In this document: positions 53,280-61,887 of the stretch, one piece after another
Layout of the letters: each line of letters starts with the position of its first letter
Numbering within the stretch: position 1 is the first letter of the stretch
Assembly: GCA_963772805.1 (NCBI GenBank)
Contig: CAVYYU010000002.1
Span: 310,001-374,000 of the forward strand
From: Legionella_A sp963772805
GTDB lineage: Bacteria; Pseudomonadota; Gammaproteobacteria; Legionellales; Legionellaceae
Length of the DNA stretch: 64,000 bases
Direction: 5' to 3'
Notes under the pieces: generated by a model
What the model saw: the letters and a program-made list of their open reading frames with translations, nothing else
What the model was told of the DNA's origin: nothing
Database searches by the model: none
Translations under genes and position numbers: made by a program

Positions 53280-53537
53280 TTATGCCGCAGCACTCGTTTT
53301 GCTATACTCTTTAACTAGGGCACTTACGCGATCTGATAATTGCGCACCTACGCCTTCCCAGTGACTTAATTTGGATGTGTCCAAGTGCAGGCGTATTTCT
53401 TGTCCGCGAGCTACTGGATTGAAATAGCCAATAGATTCGATGTAATTGCTATCGCGACGTCTGCGGCTGTCAGTGACAACGATATGATAAAAAGGACGCT
53501 TTTTAGCTCCAGCTCGTGATAAACGTATAACGACCAT
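53280..53537 (-). CDS. rpsP: 30S ribosomal protein S16
   Basis: An 85-residue protein beginning MVVIRLSRAGAKKRPFYHIV with the S16 signature and the SIGYFNP and LDTSKLSHWEGVGAQLSD motifs. First gene of the rpsP-rimM-trmD-rplS-ogt series. GAGG lies before the ATG. Confidence 0.98.
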   Translation of the reverse strand: MVVIRLSRAGAKKRPFYHIVVTDSRRRRDSNYIESIGYFNPVARGQEIRLHLDTSKLSHWEGVGAQLSDRVSALVKEYSKTSAAA

Positions 53538-53682
53538 TATTTTCCTCTGTTTTTAGATTTGTTACGTAAAAATGCCGTGTATTGTACGAAAATTAACTCG
53601 GCATTGGAAGAGTTAATTTTATATATCTATTTACTCTAAATTTCTAATCGTGGTTAACTGTGCTGAGTAGTTACTATTTTAC

Positions 53683-55059
53683 TCATTTAAAATCGTCAGG
53701 AAGCATGCCTTTCATACCCGTCATGCCGCCCAAACCGCGCATCATTTGTTTCATGCCGCCCGGCTTGGTAAATTTTTTCATCATTTTTTGCATTTGATCA
53801 AACTGTTTTAATAAACGGTTCACGTCTTGTATTTGCGTACCTGAACCCATCGCGATGCGTTTTTTGCGTGAACCGACAATAATCTTTGGAATACGCCGCT
53901 CCTTCATGGTCATGGAGTTAATGATCGCAACAGTTTGTGCCATTGCTTTGTCATTAACCTGGCCTAACGCTTTTTGTGGTAATTGGCTCATGCCAGGCAA
54001 TTTGCTCATCATGCCTGAAATACCGCCCATGTTGTTCATTTGCAGCATTTGTTCTTTGAAATCTTCCAGATCAAAGCCTTTGCCCTTTTTGAGTTTTTTG
54101 GCTAATTTTTCGCCAGCAACTTTGTCTGTTTTACGCTGCACATCTTCAATCAAGGTCAGAATATCGCCCATTCCCAAGATGCGTGATGCGACACGTTCAG
54201 GGTGAAATGGTTCAAGGGCATCAATTTTTTCACCGTTACCCATAAATTTGATGGGTTGACCGGTAATTTGTCTAACGGAAAGTGCAGCCCCACCACGGGC
54301 ATCACCATCGGTCTTAGTCAGAATAACACCAGTCAGCGGCAGGGCTTCGTGAAACGCACGCGCGCTATTCGCTGCATCCTGTCCGGTCATGCTGTCAACA
54401 ACAAAGAGTGTTTCAATAGGGTTGATAGCTTGATGTAATGCTTTGATTTCAGCCATCATGTCGGCATCGATATGCAAACGACCAGCGGTATCGAGGATCA
54501 GCACATCAACGAATAGTTTTTTGGCGCTTTCGACAGCTTTTCTAGCAATGTTGACGGGCTGTTCATGTTCTTCTGCCGGGAAAAAGGCAACATCCAGTTC
54601 TTCAGCCAATATTTTTAATTGTTGGATTGCAGCAGGCCGGTATACGTCCACGCTCGCAAGCATGACTTTTTTATTTTCAGTGTCTTTTAAATAGCGAGCT
54701 AACTTGGCCGCACTTGTTGTTTTACCGGAGCCTTGTAAACCCGCCAGTAAAAAAATTGCGGGGGGCTGGGTTTTAAAATTTAATTCTACCCGCTCATCAC
54801 CCATGACATGAATTAGTTCATCGTGAACAATTTTAACCAGCGCCTGATCGGGCTTTAAGCTGGTCATCACTTCTTGACCTAAGGCTTTTTGTTTAACTTG
54901 TTCGATAAATTCTTTAATGACAGGCAGGGCTACATCTGCCTCAAGCAAAGACATGCGAACTTCACGCAACGCTTGTTGCATGTTCTCTTCGGTTAAATGT
55001 CCTTGACCGCTTAAATTTTTAAATGTGCGGGTCAACCGTTCAGTCAAATTCTCAAACAT
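53683..55059 (-). CDS. ffh: Signal recognition particle protein Ffh
   Basis: A 458-residue GTPase: N domain, GLQGSGKTTSAAKLA (G1), DTAGRLHID (G3), TKTDGDARGG (G4), then the Met-rich M domain at the C-terminus. It works with 4.5S RNA, which is also in this window (61656-61765). ATG 55059 is chosen to match homologues (MFENLTERL); 7 more codons are open. Confidence 0.97.
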   Translation of the reverse strand: MFENLTERLTRTFKNLSGQGHLTEENMQQALREVRMSLLEADVALPVIKEFIEQVKQKALGQEVMTSLKPDQALVKIVHDELIHVMGDERVELNFKTQPPAIFLLAGLQGSGKTTSAAKLARYLKDTENKKVMLASVDVYRPAAIQQLKILAEELDVAFFPAEEHEQPVNIARKAVESAKKLFVDVLILDTAGRLHIDADMMAEIKALHQAINPIETLFVVDSMTGQDAANSARAFHEALPLTGVILTKTDGDARGGAALSVRQITGQPIKFMGNGEKIDALEPFHPERVASRILGMGDILTLIEDVQRKTDKVAGEKLAKKLKKGKGFDLEDFKEQMLQMNNMGGISGMMSKLPGMSQLPQKALGQVNDKAMAQTVAIINSMTMKERRIPKIIVGSRKKRIAMGSGTQIQDVNRLLKQFDQMQKMMKKFTKPGGMKQMMRGLGGMTGMKGMLPDDFK

Positions 55060-55217
55060 GATTTGTCTCTCGTAAGCCAATACCTGACAAAAGTACGCGA
55101 TTGTAACACAGAGTTATGGATTGTTGACATGCTTGTCTTGTTGATATCTAGGCAGAGGTTTTTTTTTTGTACTGTGGTAATCTTTATTGTAAGCTTATTT
55201 GCTCTTAAGGATGGTCA

Positions 55218-56483
55218 GTGCATTTTTCTCTGGTAACGCTCTTTATCATTTTGTTGATATTGGTTCTTGTCTCCGCCTTTTTTTCCAGTTCTGAAATCGG
55301 CATGATGTCGTTAAATCGTTATCGGTTGCGTCATCTGGTTAAAACAGATAACAAACAAGCCATTCGGGTAAATCAATTGCTGGCGCGTCCAGATCGTCTG
55401 TTAAGTGTCATTTTAATTGGTAATACCCTGGCTAATATTGTTGCCTCGACAGTAGCTACATTAGTTGGGCAGCGATTATATGGTGATATGGGCGTGGCGG
55501 TGGCTACCTTGATATTGACCTTGGTTGTTTTAGTGTTTTCGGAACTTGCGCCAAAAACGTTGGCTGCAATGCACCCGCAGCGAGTTGCCTTTGCCTGTTC
55601 TCTGCCGCTATTAATTCTGCAGACTATTTTTGCACCGGTAGTTTATTTTATTAGTTGGATCACCAATGGTTTTTTGCGGTTATTTGGAATATCGATAGGC
55701 CGGATGCAAAAAGAGGTATTGTCGGGCGAGGAGCTGCGTTCGGTGGTTCATGAGGCGGGTGGGCTATTGCCTGTTGAGCATAAGAGTATGTTGATAAGCT
55801 TATTGGATTTGGAGCAGGCTCGAGTCGAGGACATCATGGTGCCGAAATCAGATATCTTCGGCATTGATTTGGCTAGGCCTTGGCATGAGGTGCTTGAGCA
55901 GCTGGAAACGGCGCAGCATACCCGTTTGCCGCTTTATCGCGATACAATTGATAATCTGGTGGGTATGATTCATTTGCGCGATGTGTTGAATTTGGTTTTG
56001 GAAGAACCGCTTACCATGGCGGCCCTAGAGAACATTGCAGAGGTACCTTATTTTATTCCAGAAGCCACACCATTGAACGTGCAAATCTTGAATTTTCAGA
56101 AAATGAAACGACGTAGCTGTTTTGTGGTTGATGAGTACGGTGATTTGCAAGGGCTGGTCACTATGGAAGATATTTTGGAAGAAGTGGTTGGTGAGTTCAC
56201 GACCGATATTGCTGCATTAAGTAAAGACATTACCCCGCAAGGTGATGGTTCAGTGATCATTGACGCCAGCATTACCTTGCGCAATGTTAACCGTTTATTA
56301 ACTTGGCACTTGCCATCTCTTGGACCCCGCACGTTAAGTGGCTTAATTATTGAGTATTTAGGTTATATTCCGCCGGCAGATTGTTGCTTGGCGATCGAAA
56401 ATTATCAGATTGAAATATTAAAAGTTAGCGAAAATACCATCAAGAGTGTGCGTATGCTTAAAGTGGGTAAAAAACGCAAATAG
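55218..56483 (+). CDS. DUF21/CBS/CorC-domain membrane protein (YfjD family)
   Basis: A 421-residue protein: four hydrophobic segments in the N-terminal DUF21 domain (about residues 5-170), a CBS pair (about 200-330) and a CorC_HlyC domain at the end. The family (CNNM/CorC) is linked to Mg2+/Co2+ handling. It begins with GTG, 8 bases after AAGGA, and lies beside ffh, its usual gammaproteobacterial neighbour. Confidence 0.88.
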   Translation: MHFSLVTLFIILLILVLVSAFFSSSEIGMMSLNRYRLRHLVKTDNKQAIRVNQLLARPDRLLSVILIGNTLANIVASTVATLVGQRLYGDMGVAVATLILTLVVLVFSELAPKTLAAMHPQRVAFACSLPLLILQTIFAPVVYFISWITNGFLRLFGISIGRMQKEVLSGEELRSVVHEAGGLLPVEHKSMLISLLDLEQARVEDIMVPKSDIFGIDLARPWHEVLEQLETAQHTRLPLYRDTIDNLVGMIHLRDVLNLVLEEPLTMAALENIAEVPYFIPEATPLNVQILNFQKMKRRSCFVVDEYGDLQGLVTMEDILEEVVGEFTTDIAALSKDITPQGDGSVIIDASITLRNVNRLLTWHLPSLGPRTLSGLIIEYLGYIPPADCCLAIENYQIEILKVSENTIKSVRMLKVGKKRK

Positions 56484-56579
56484 TGAAGGCTCTAGGGTAA
56501 TTTATCTAAAGTAATGCTATGCTCGTACTTAACGCATTGTGCCTTACAAACTTCTACTGGAAGCTTGGGGAGGAAACGG

Positions 56580-58034
56580 ATGGATCCTGTTGAACGCCTT
56601 GCTGATCATTGGTTGGTATGTGATGCTTATCGTGCCAAAGCACTTATTAAATATGAAATAAAGTGGCTGGAAAGTCTTCTTAAGCTTGCTCTTGCTGATA
56701 GCAAGGAGACGATCGGTGCTATTCCTGTGTGTGAAACGATCTGCCGGCGCTATGCTGATTATCTACAGTACTTCGAGGCAAGTAGTTTACCGGCGCCTCC
56801 CCTAGACGACACATTTTTTCATGGTAACACTTGGCATGCCTGTTATGTACATATCCAATCATTAAAGCGCCAGCTTGGTAAAGCGTTAACGATTGAGGAT
56901 GAAAGGCAACAGCTGCAGGCATTACACTGGCAATACCGGTTTCTTGCATCCTTACTGGCGCATACGGTTGTCACGGAAGACATCAAAATGGTCGAAATTG
57001 ATTTGTCGTTAGCGATAAGACCGCTTATACAAGCGAATTCTCCGGCCGATTGGCTGCATGCTGTTGTGGATTTTGCCAACCAGTCTGGTGCTAAAATGAC
57101 GGCCTCACTTGCACAAGTGGCGAAACTGGAGCAAGAGCAATTACTCCATTTGGCACAAGCATTTAATCAAGATGATTTTATTCCGATCATGAGTGCACTT
57201 TTTTTCTATAAATTACACCCACAGAAATTATTCGATGAATTATTGCATCCTGAAAAACTGGTTTCAGTTAAAGCGCGTCTTACGGTGTTGTATGATTTTG
57301 TCGAGATGCTTCATCAGAGCATCGTGCAAGCACTTAGCCAGCAAGGGTCGAATGTGGTGCAGGACTATTTGTTCCATGGCGAGGAATTGCCACAAGGGAT
57401 TGAAATTGACATTGGTTATGATTGGCGTGACTTAATTCAATCGGTGGTGAAATCATGGCGTGTTAACATGATGCCTGTTCATGAAAGCGATTCTGGCATG
57501 AATGATATCTATGATCTCCTTCGTGCCTATAAATATTGGTTTAACCCAAATCGCTTGATCGATGCGACCATGATCTTGCAGCAACGACTGGGCAAATCTG
57601 ACATCAGCCTTGCAACGGATGGCGTTTTTCATCAACAAATGGTGGCACGTTATCATCAGTTGACGACGACCGAGTGTCTTGATCTGTATGGATATTTTGC
57701 TAATAAAGACAGCAGTTATTTAATGCGTACTTTACTTGCTATCACCTGTGGTGCGGCACTCTCCTGGTTGCCGATACTCACTTGTGCGGAACTACGGGCG
57801 CTGGTGCATGTTTATGACTCCCTAGAGTGTGTCATGAATGCGCTGCGTGATGAGCTGGCAGTGCGTCATATCAATACAGCCCCTTATAAACGCGAGCTAT
57901 CCGCAACTGAGATCACCCCAGGCCGACGTAACCGCAATGCAGTGATTAGGATACTCTCCTTGTATTTCAAAGGAGGCGTAGAAAAAAACACTAAAATAGA
58001 GCAGTTGTTTAAGGAAGTTGAAGCTTTGTACTAA
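56580..58034 (+). CDS. Unrecognised 484-residue helical protein
   Basis: From ATG 56580, preceded by GGGGAGGAAA. The protein is rich in Leu, Ala and Gln, without signal peptide; a weak hydrophobic run LAITCGAALSWLPIL (near residue 400) may be one membrane or buried helix. No catalytic motif seen and no family recognised. Convergent with the DUF547 gene, 15 bases apart. It could be a lineage-specific effector, but nothing in the sequence shows that. Confidence 0.6.
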   Translation: MDPVERLADHWLVCDAYRAKALIKYEIKWLESLLKLALADSKETIGAIPVCETICRRYADYLQYFEASSLPAPPLDDTFFHGNTWHACYVHIQSLKRQLGKALTIEDERQQLQALHWQYRFLASLLAHTVVTEDIKMVEIDLSLAIRPLIQANSPADWLHAVVDFANQSGAKMTASLAQVAKLEQEQLLHLAQAFNQDDFIPIMSALFFYKLHPQKLFDELLHPEKLVSVKARLTVLYDFVEMLHQSIVQALSQQGSNVVQDYLFHGEELPQGIEIDIGYDWRDLIQSVVKSWRVNMMPVHESDSGMNDIYDLLRAYKYWFNPNRLIDATMILQQRLGKSDISLATDGVFHQQMVARYHQLTTTECLDLYGYFANKDSSYLMRTLLAITCGAALSWLPILTCAELRALVHVYDSLECVMNALRDELAVRHINTAPYKRELSATEITPGRRNRNAVIRILSLYFKGGVEKNTKIEQLFKEVEALY

Positions 58035-58049
58035 CTCGGGGCGTGATTA

Positions 58050-58889
58050 TTATCTTGACCCATTCGTACTATTTAATCGCCAATTATAGGTGTAACCGTC
58101 AATGGTGTTGATGTGCTTAAGTTGGCTGCGTAATGGCTCCCTGGCAAATTGCGACAAATGTATTAACACATCCTCTTCTTTACCGCCAAAATCATCTAAA
58201 AACCATTCATATATTTTAGATACGATTAATTTTCCTTCGATGAATTGTGTGCCGCGCATTGAATTAATGTAATTTGCTGTTACTTTATTCAGCTGTTTTT
58301 CTAAGCGGTCACCCTGGAATGCTTCTTTGCCTAGGTTTGCTGCACCGATAGTGCCATTGTTGATTGCATAATGCGTGCGGGAGTCATTCCAAATAGGCCG
58401 GATAATGCGATTGTGAATTTGATCCAGTGATAGGTCAGTTCCATCGAGTGTAATCAGGTTAGCGCCCCATGGACCAACACTGAATAATCCGGGGGATATG
58501 TTCACTTCCTGCACGCCAGATACCGGGTAATAACGTGCTATCGTCTGCACCGTCAGTGCATTATAAAGATTTAACCAGAATGCCAGTTGTTCTTTGCGAT
58601 TATAATCACTGATATGAACGTGTGACATGCTGGTGATGTAGCTATTTAGCCGTTCGATATCAGCTGTAGTCAGATGTGGGTAGTCAACCAAGGCGATGCA
58701 TTCATCATTGATAACAACCCGTTTGTCTAAAAACGCTTGCCATTCTTGATGAGAAATTACTTGTTGCGAGCGTGGGTTATTGACTTGCCATTTTGGCCAT
58801 AAATCTTTGTTGAAAGACGCGCAAGCGATATTCGCAAACAATAACAGGCCGACTGATAAACCCGAACACAATTGCTTCATATTTTTCAT
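58050..58889 (-). CDS. DUF547 family exported protein
   Basis: A 279-residue protein with a signal peptide (residues about 5-24) and the DUF547 signature KEQLAFWLNLYNALTV, then HNRIIRPIW and HYAINNGT. Function of the family is not known; it shows a transglutaminase-like fold by reputation. Followed after 21 bases upstream by recR on the same strand. Confidence 0.85.
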   Translation of the reverse strand: MKNMKQLCSGLSVGLLLFANIACASFNKDLWPKWQVNNPRSQQVISHQEWQAFLDKRVVINDECIALVDYPHLTTADIERLNSYITSMSHVHISDYNRKEQLAFWLNLYNALTVQTIARYYPVSGVQEVNISPGLFSVGPWGANLITLDGTDLSLDQIHNRIIRPIWNDSRTHYAINNGTIGAANLGKEAFQGDRLEKQLNKVTANYINSMRGTQFIEGKLIVSKIYEWFLDDFGGKEEDVLIHLSQFAREPLRSQLKHINTIDGYTYNWRLNSTNGSR

Positions 58890-58910
58890 AGAGTACCAGA
58901 ATTTATTACT

Positions 58911-59504
58911 TTAAACGGCTAATGCCCCACGGTTGCGCAGGGCACTGCCAATAGTATTCCCATCGAGAAACTCCAGCTCGCCGCCTGAGGGTATTCCATG
59001 GGCTAATTGGCTGATCTGAACGGGGTAGTGACGCAAAAATTCATGGATAAAATGTATCGTTGTCTGGCCTTCAACGGTAGGACTTAGGGCAAGAATAACC
59101 TCTGTAATTCCCTCGTCTACAATCAGTTGCTGCAGTCTTGGCAAGCCGATATCTTCAGGACCAATGCCATCAAGTGGGGAGATTTTATTCATCAGCACAT
59201 AGTAGCAACCCTTATAGGCGTTACTTTGCTCGATTGCGGCAACGTCAGCAGGATTCTCGACCACGCAAAGCACGGTAAAGTCGCGCTCTTTATTCTGGCA
59301 AAGCGTACATAAGTTATGGGTAGTATAGTTATTGCAGCGCTGACAATGACGAATATTGTGCATGGCGTCTTCAAGGCATGTGGCCAAGTGCAAGCCACGC
59401 TTACGCTGGTGTTGCAGCAAATGAAACACCATGCGTTGCGCGGACTTAGGCCCGACACCGGGCAAACAACGCAGGGCATCTACCAAGCGGGTTAATGCAT
59501 CCAT
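58911..59504 (-). CDS. recR: Recombination mediator RecR
   Basis: A 197-residue protein: helix-hairpin-helix LPGVGPKSAQRM at the N-terminus, a C4 zinc site (CQRCNNYTTHNLCTLC), and a Toprim domain with VVENPADVAAIE. It helps RecO load RecA at gaps. It follows ybaB by 6 bases, the conserved dnaX-ybaB-recR order. Confidence 0.97.
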   Translation of the reverse strand: MDALTRLVDALRCLPGVGPKSAQRMVFHLLQHQRKRGLHLATCLEDAMHNIRHCQRCNNYTTHNLCTLCQNKERDFTVLCVVENPADVAAIEQSNAYKGCYYVLMNKISPLDGIGPEDIGLPRLQQLIVDEGITEVILALSPTVEGQTTIHFIHEFLRHYPVQISQLAHGIPSGGELEFLDGNTIGSALRNRGALAV

Positions 59505-59510
59505 CGACTA

Positions 59511-59846
59511 TTATTCTTTCACGTCTTTCATGAAGTCAGTTGGAATGTTTAGGCCGGCAGTCAATTGGCCTATTTTTTCCTTGGACGCTTTTTCAATTTT
59601 TCGTACAGCATCATTAATAGCGGCGGCGACTAAATCTTCCAGCATTTCTTTATCCTCTTCCATTAAAGAAGGATTTATTTTGACTTCAAGCACATCATGA
59701 CGGCCATTCATTTTGATTTTCACCATCCCGCCGCCTGATTCGCCAGTCACGGTTAATTCGCTTAACTGTTGTTGCGCCTCTTGCATGCGTTGTTGCATTT
59801 TTTGCGCTTCTTTCATCAGGTTACTGAGGTTTTGATTAATGTCCAT
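59511..59846 (-). CDS. ybaB: YbaB/EbfC nucleoid-associated protein
   Basis: A 111-residue helix-strand protein with NLMKEAQKMQQRMQEAQQQL and the conserved VTGESGGGMVKIKMNGRHDV. It binds DNA. Placed between dnaX and recR. Confidence 0.95.
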   Translation of the reverse strand: MDINQNLSNLMKEAQKMQQRMQEAQQQLSELTVTGESGGGMVKIKMNGRHDVLEVKINPSLMEEDKEMLEDLVAAAINDAVRKIEKASKEKIGQLTAGLNIPTDFMKDVKE

Positions 59847-59930
59847 TGCGGCCCCTTGTTATTGTGGTTAATGACAGTATGTCTGTAGTTATAATGCTCA
59901 GCGTAGCCATAATAATTATAATATTGGTAA

Positions 59931-61634
59931 TTATAGGTCATCTTTCGTTGGTGCAATAGAATTTTTAATCAATTCGGCTGAAAACTCTTGTTGCAGTTGC
60001 TGAAAGAATGGGTCATTTTGTAAAGCAGTTTCCGCATCCTGTTGTTGTTTCTTTTGGGTCATCGTCTTTTGCTGCGCTGGCGATGATCGCACTTCTTCGT
60101 CACTTTTCAGGGTAAGTTTTATTTTTCCCTGGTAATAATCAGCGAATGCTTGTTCAATGCGGGTAATAACACTGGTCGTAAAGACAGACTGGTGTCCTTT
60201 GGCGACACGCAGCGTAACCTCTTCGCCATTTTTACCGACAAACTCGGTGTTTTCCGCAGCGTTTAGTGCCAGGCCGCTCAATTTAAGCTGGGGCAATAGC
60301 CGACTCCAGTCTTGAGTATCATGGTCAGGTGCGTCTATGCTTTTGTCTGTAGCCTGTATTAGTGCAGTCACATTTTCATCAAAAGGTGGGGTAGCTATTG
60401 GCGGGGGTTGATACGCCACGCTTTCCTCAAAGTAGTCTGTAGTTGTGTCTTCAGCGATAATGGTTGATGCCGTAGCTTCAGGCAGTGCAGGTAGGTCTGC
60501 TGCCATGATGTTAGGTGCAGCTTGATAGGCGAGTGGGGGTATTGCTGCGTGTAGTGCCGGTCGAAAGGTGTACATACGCAACAAGGTCATTTCAAAACCA
60601 ATAGCCAAGGTTGGTGCCAGATGTATTTCTTCTATACCTTTAATACCAATTTGGTAAAACAACTGTGCGTCTTCAGGGGATAATCGGGTACTCAGATCGA
60701 GTAACTCGGGCTCTGGAGCGATTAACGGGTTGTCATTCGGTAAGCTTTGGCTCACTGATATTTGATGTAAATGGCTAAGTAGTCCATCAAGAACATAGTG
60801 AAAATTACCGCCTTCGTTGGCAATTTCTCGGCTGATAGCCAGCAATTTTTGCGGGGCAAGCTCCACTAAAGCTTGCAGCAGTTGCAAGGCATAGTCTTGG
60901 CGCGTGTGCCCTAAAATATCTTTGATGTCTTCGGTACGTAAGTGGTTGTCACTACTCGCAATAGCTTGGTCTAGCAAACTTAGGGCGTCGCGCATGCTGC
61001 CCCGCGCGGCTTTCGCCAATAATTCCACGGCTTGTATGTCAAACGGTAATGTTTCTTCGTGTAAGATGTGTTGCAGATGTTGGCTGATAACGTCGGTCAG
61101 CATTGGTTTGAGATTAAATTGCAAACAGCGCGACAAAACAGTGACGGGCAATTTCTGTGGATCGGTTGTGGCCAGTAAAAATTTTACATGCGCTGGGGGT
61201 TCTTCCAGTGTTTTGAGCAGCGCATTAAAACTGTGTTGCGATAGCATATGCACTTCGTCGATTAGATAAATCTTGAATCGCCCACTCGTTGGCGCGTATT
61301 GTACGTTTTCTAACAATTCGCGCGTGTCTTCAACGCGCGTGCGTGATGCGCCGTCTATTTCTATCAAGTCGATAAAGCGTCCTTGTTCAATAGCAAGACA
61401 TGCATCACACTGCAAACAGGGTTCGGCGCTAATACCGCGCTCACAATTGAGGGCTTTCGCCAGCAAGCGGGCGATGCTCGTTTTACCAACACCACGGGTA
61501 CCGGTAAATAGATAGGCATGATGCAATCGCTGTTGGTTGAGCGAATTGATTAACGCTTTGTTGATATGCTCTTGGCCAACCAGTTGAGAAAACGTACGTG
61601 GTCGCCATTTACGCGCTAGCGCAATATAGCTCAT
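59931..61634 (-). CDS. dnaX: DNA polymerase III subunit gamma/tau
   Basis: A 567-residue clamp-loader ATPase: LARKWRPRTFSQLVGQEH at the start, Walker A GTRGVGKTS, zinc module CERGISAEPCLQCDAC, DEVHMLS, and a C-terminal tau domain. Shorter than E. coli tau (643). No A-AAA-AAG slippery site is seen. The start ATG 61634 is preferred: the frame is open to 61673, but 4.5S RNA ends at about 61656. Confidence 0.95.
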   Translation of the reverse strand: MSYIALARKWRPRTFSQLVGQEHINKALINSLNQQRLHHAYLFTGTRGVGKTSIARLLAKALNCERGISAEPCLQCDACLAIEQGRFIDLIEIDGASRTRVEDTRELLENVQYAPTSGRFKIYLIDEVHMLSQHSFNALLKTLEEPPAHVKFLLATTDPQKLPVTVLSRCLQFNLKPMLTDVISQHLQHILHEETLPFDIQAVELLAKAARGSMRDALSLLDQAIASSDNHLRTEDIKDILGHTRQDYALQLLQALVELAPQKLLAISREIANEGGNFHYVLDGLLSHLHQISVSQSLPNDNPLIAPEPELLDLSTRLSPEDAQLFYQIGIKGIEEIHLAPTLAIGFEMTLLRMYTFRPALHAAIPPLAYQAAPNIMAADLPALPEATASTIIAEDTTTDYFEESVAYQPPPIATPPFDENVTALIQATDKSIDAPDHDTQDWSRLLPQLKLSGLALNAAENTEFVGKNGEEVTLRVAKGHQSVFTTSVITRIEQAFADYYQGKIKLTLKSDEEVRSSPAQQKTMTQKKQQQDAETALQNDPFFQQLQQEFSAELIKNSIAPTKDDL

Positions 61635-61655
61635 AAGGGCATTCACAAGTTGGGC

Positions 61656-61765
61656 GGCAGCTCTAAAAGCCACACCTCGGCGCTCGAATCAATCGTTACC
61701 GTTGCTCCCTTCCGGGCCTGGCGGGGTTCACAATCTATCGTCGCGAGGGGACCAATAGAGCCACC
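61656..61765 (-). ncRNA. ffs: 4.5S signal recognition particle RNA
   Basis: About 110 nt on the minus strand. The universally conserved apical loop CCAGGCCCGGAAGGGAGCA is present (61704-61722 area), and the two ends pair: 5' GGTGGCTCT with 3' AGAGCTGCC including G:U pairs. This matches the E. coli 4.5S layout and binds Ffh. It lies directly upstream of dnaX. Confidence 0.93.
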
Positions 61766-61822
61766 ATCGTTGAATTGCGAAGGTTAGCAAAATTTATTGC
61801 GAATAGCCATACCTGCGGTATT

Positions 61823-61838
61823 ATAAACGATCGTTTAT
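61823..61838. promoter_or_regulatory. 16-bp perfect palindrome upstream of 4.5S RNA
   Basis: ATAAACGA-TCGTTTAT is perfectly symmetrical and overlaps a TATAAT-like hexamer read on the minus strand (forward 61820-61825), about 55 bases upstream of the RNA's 5' end. It may be an operator or simply promoter sequence. Confidence 0.4.
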
Positions 61839-61887
61839 TCCTCTAATTGGAGACTATTACCACTCAAATTGTCTTGTTTTGTGTGGT

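Noticed and set aside
59931..61634. Programmed frameshift site for dnaX
   Set aside because: No A-AAA-AAG-like heptamer was found on the minus strand.
61635..61673. Longer dnaX start
   Set aside because: Overlaps the 4.5S RNA 3' end, and homologues begin at the internal Met.
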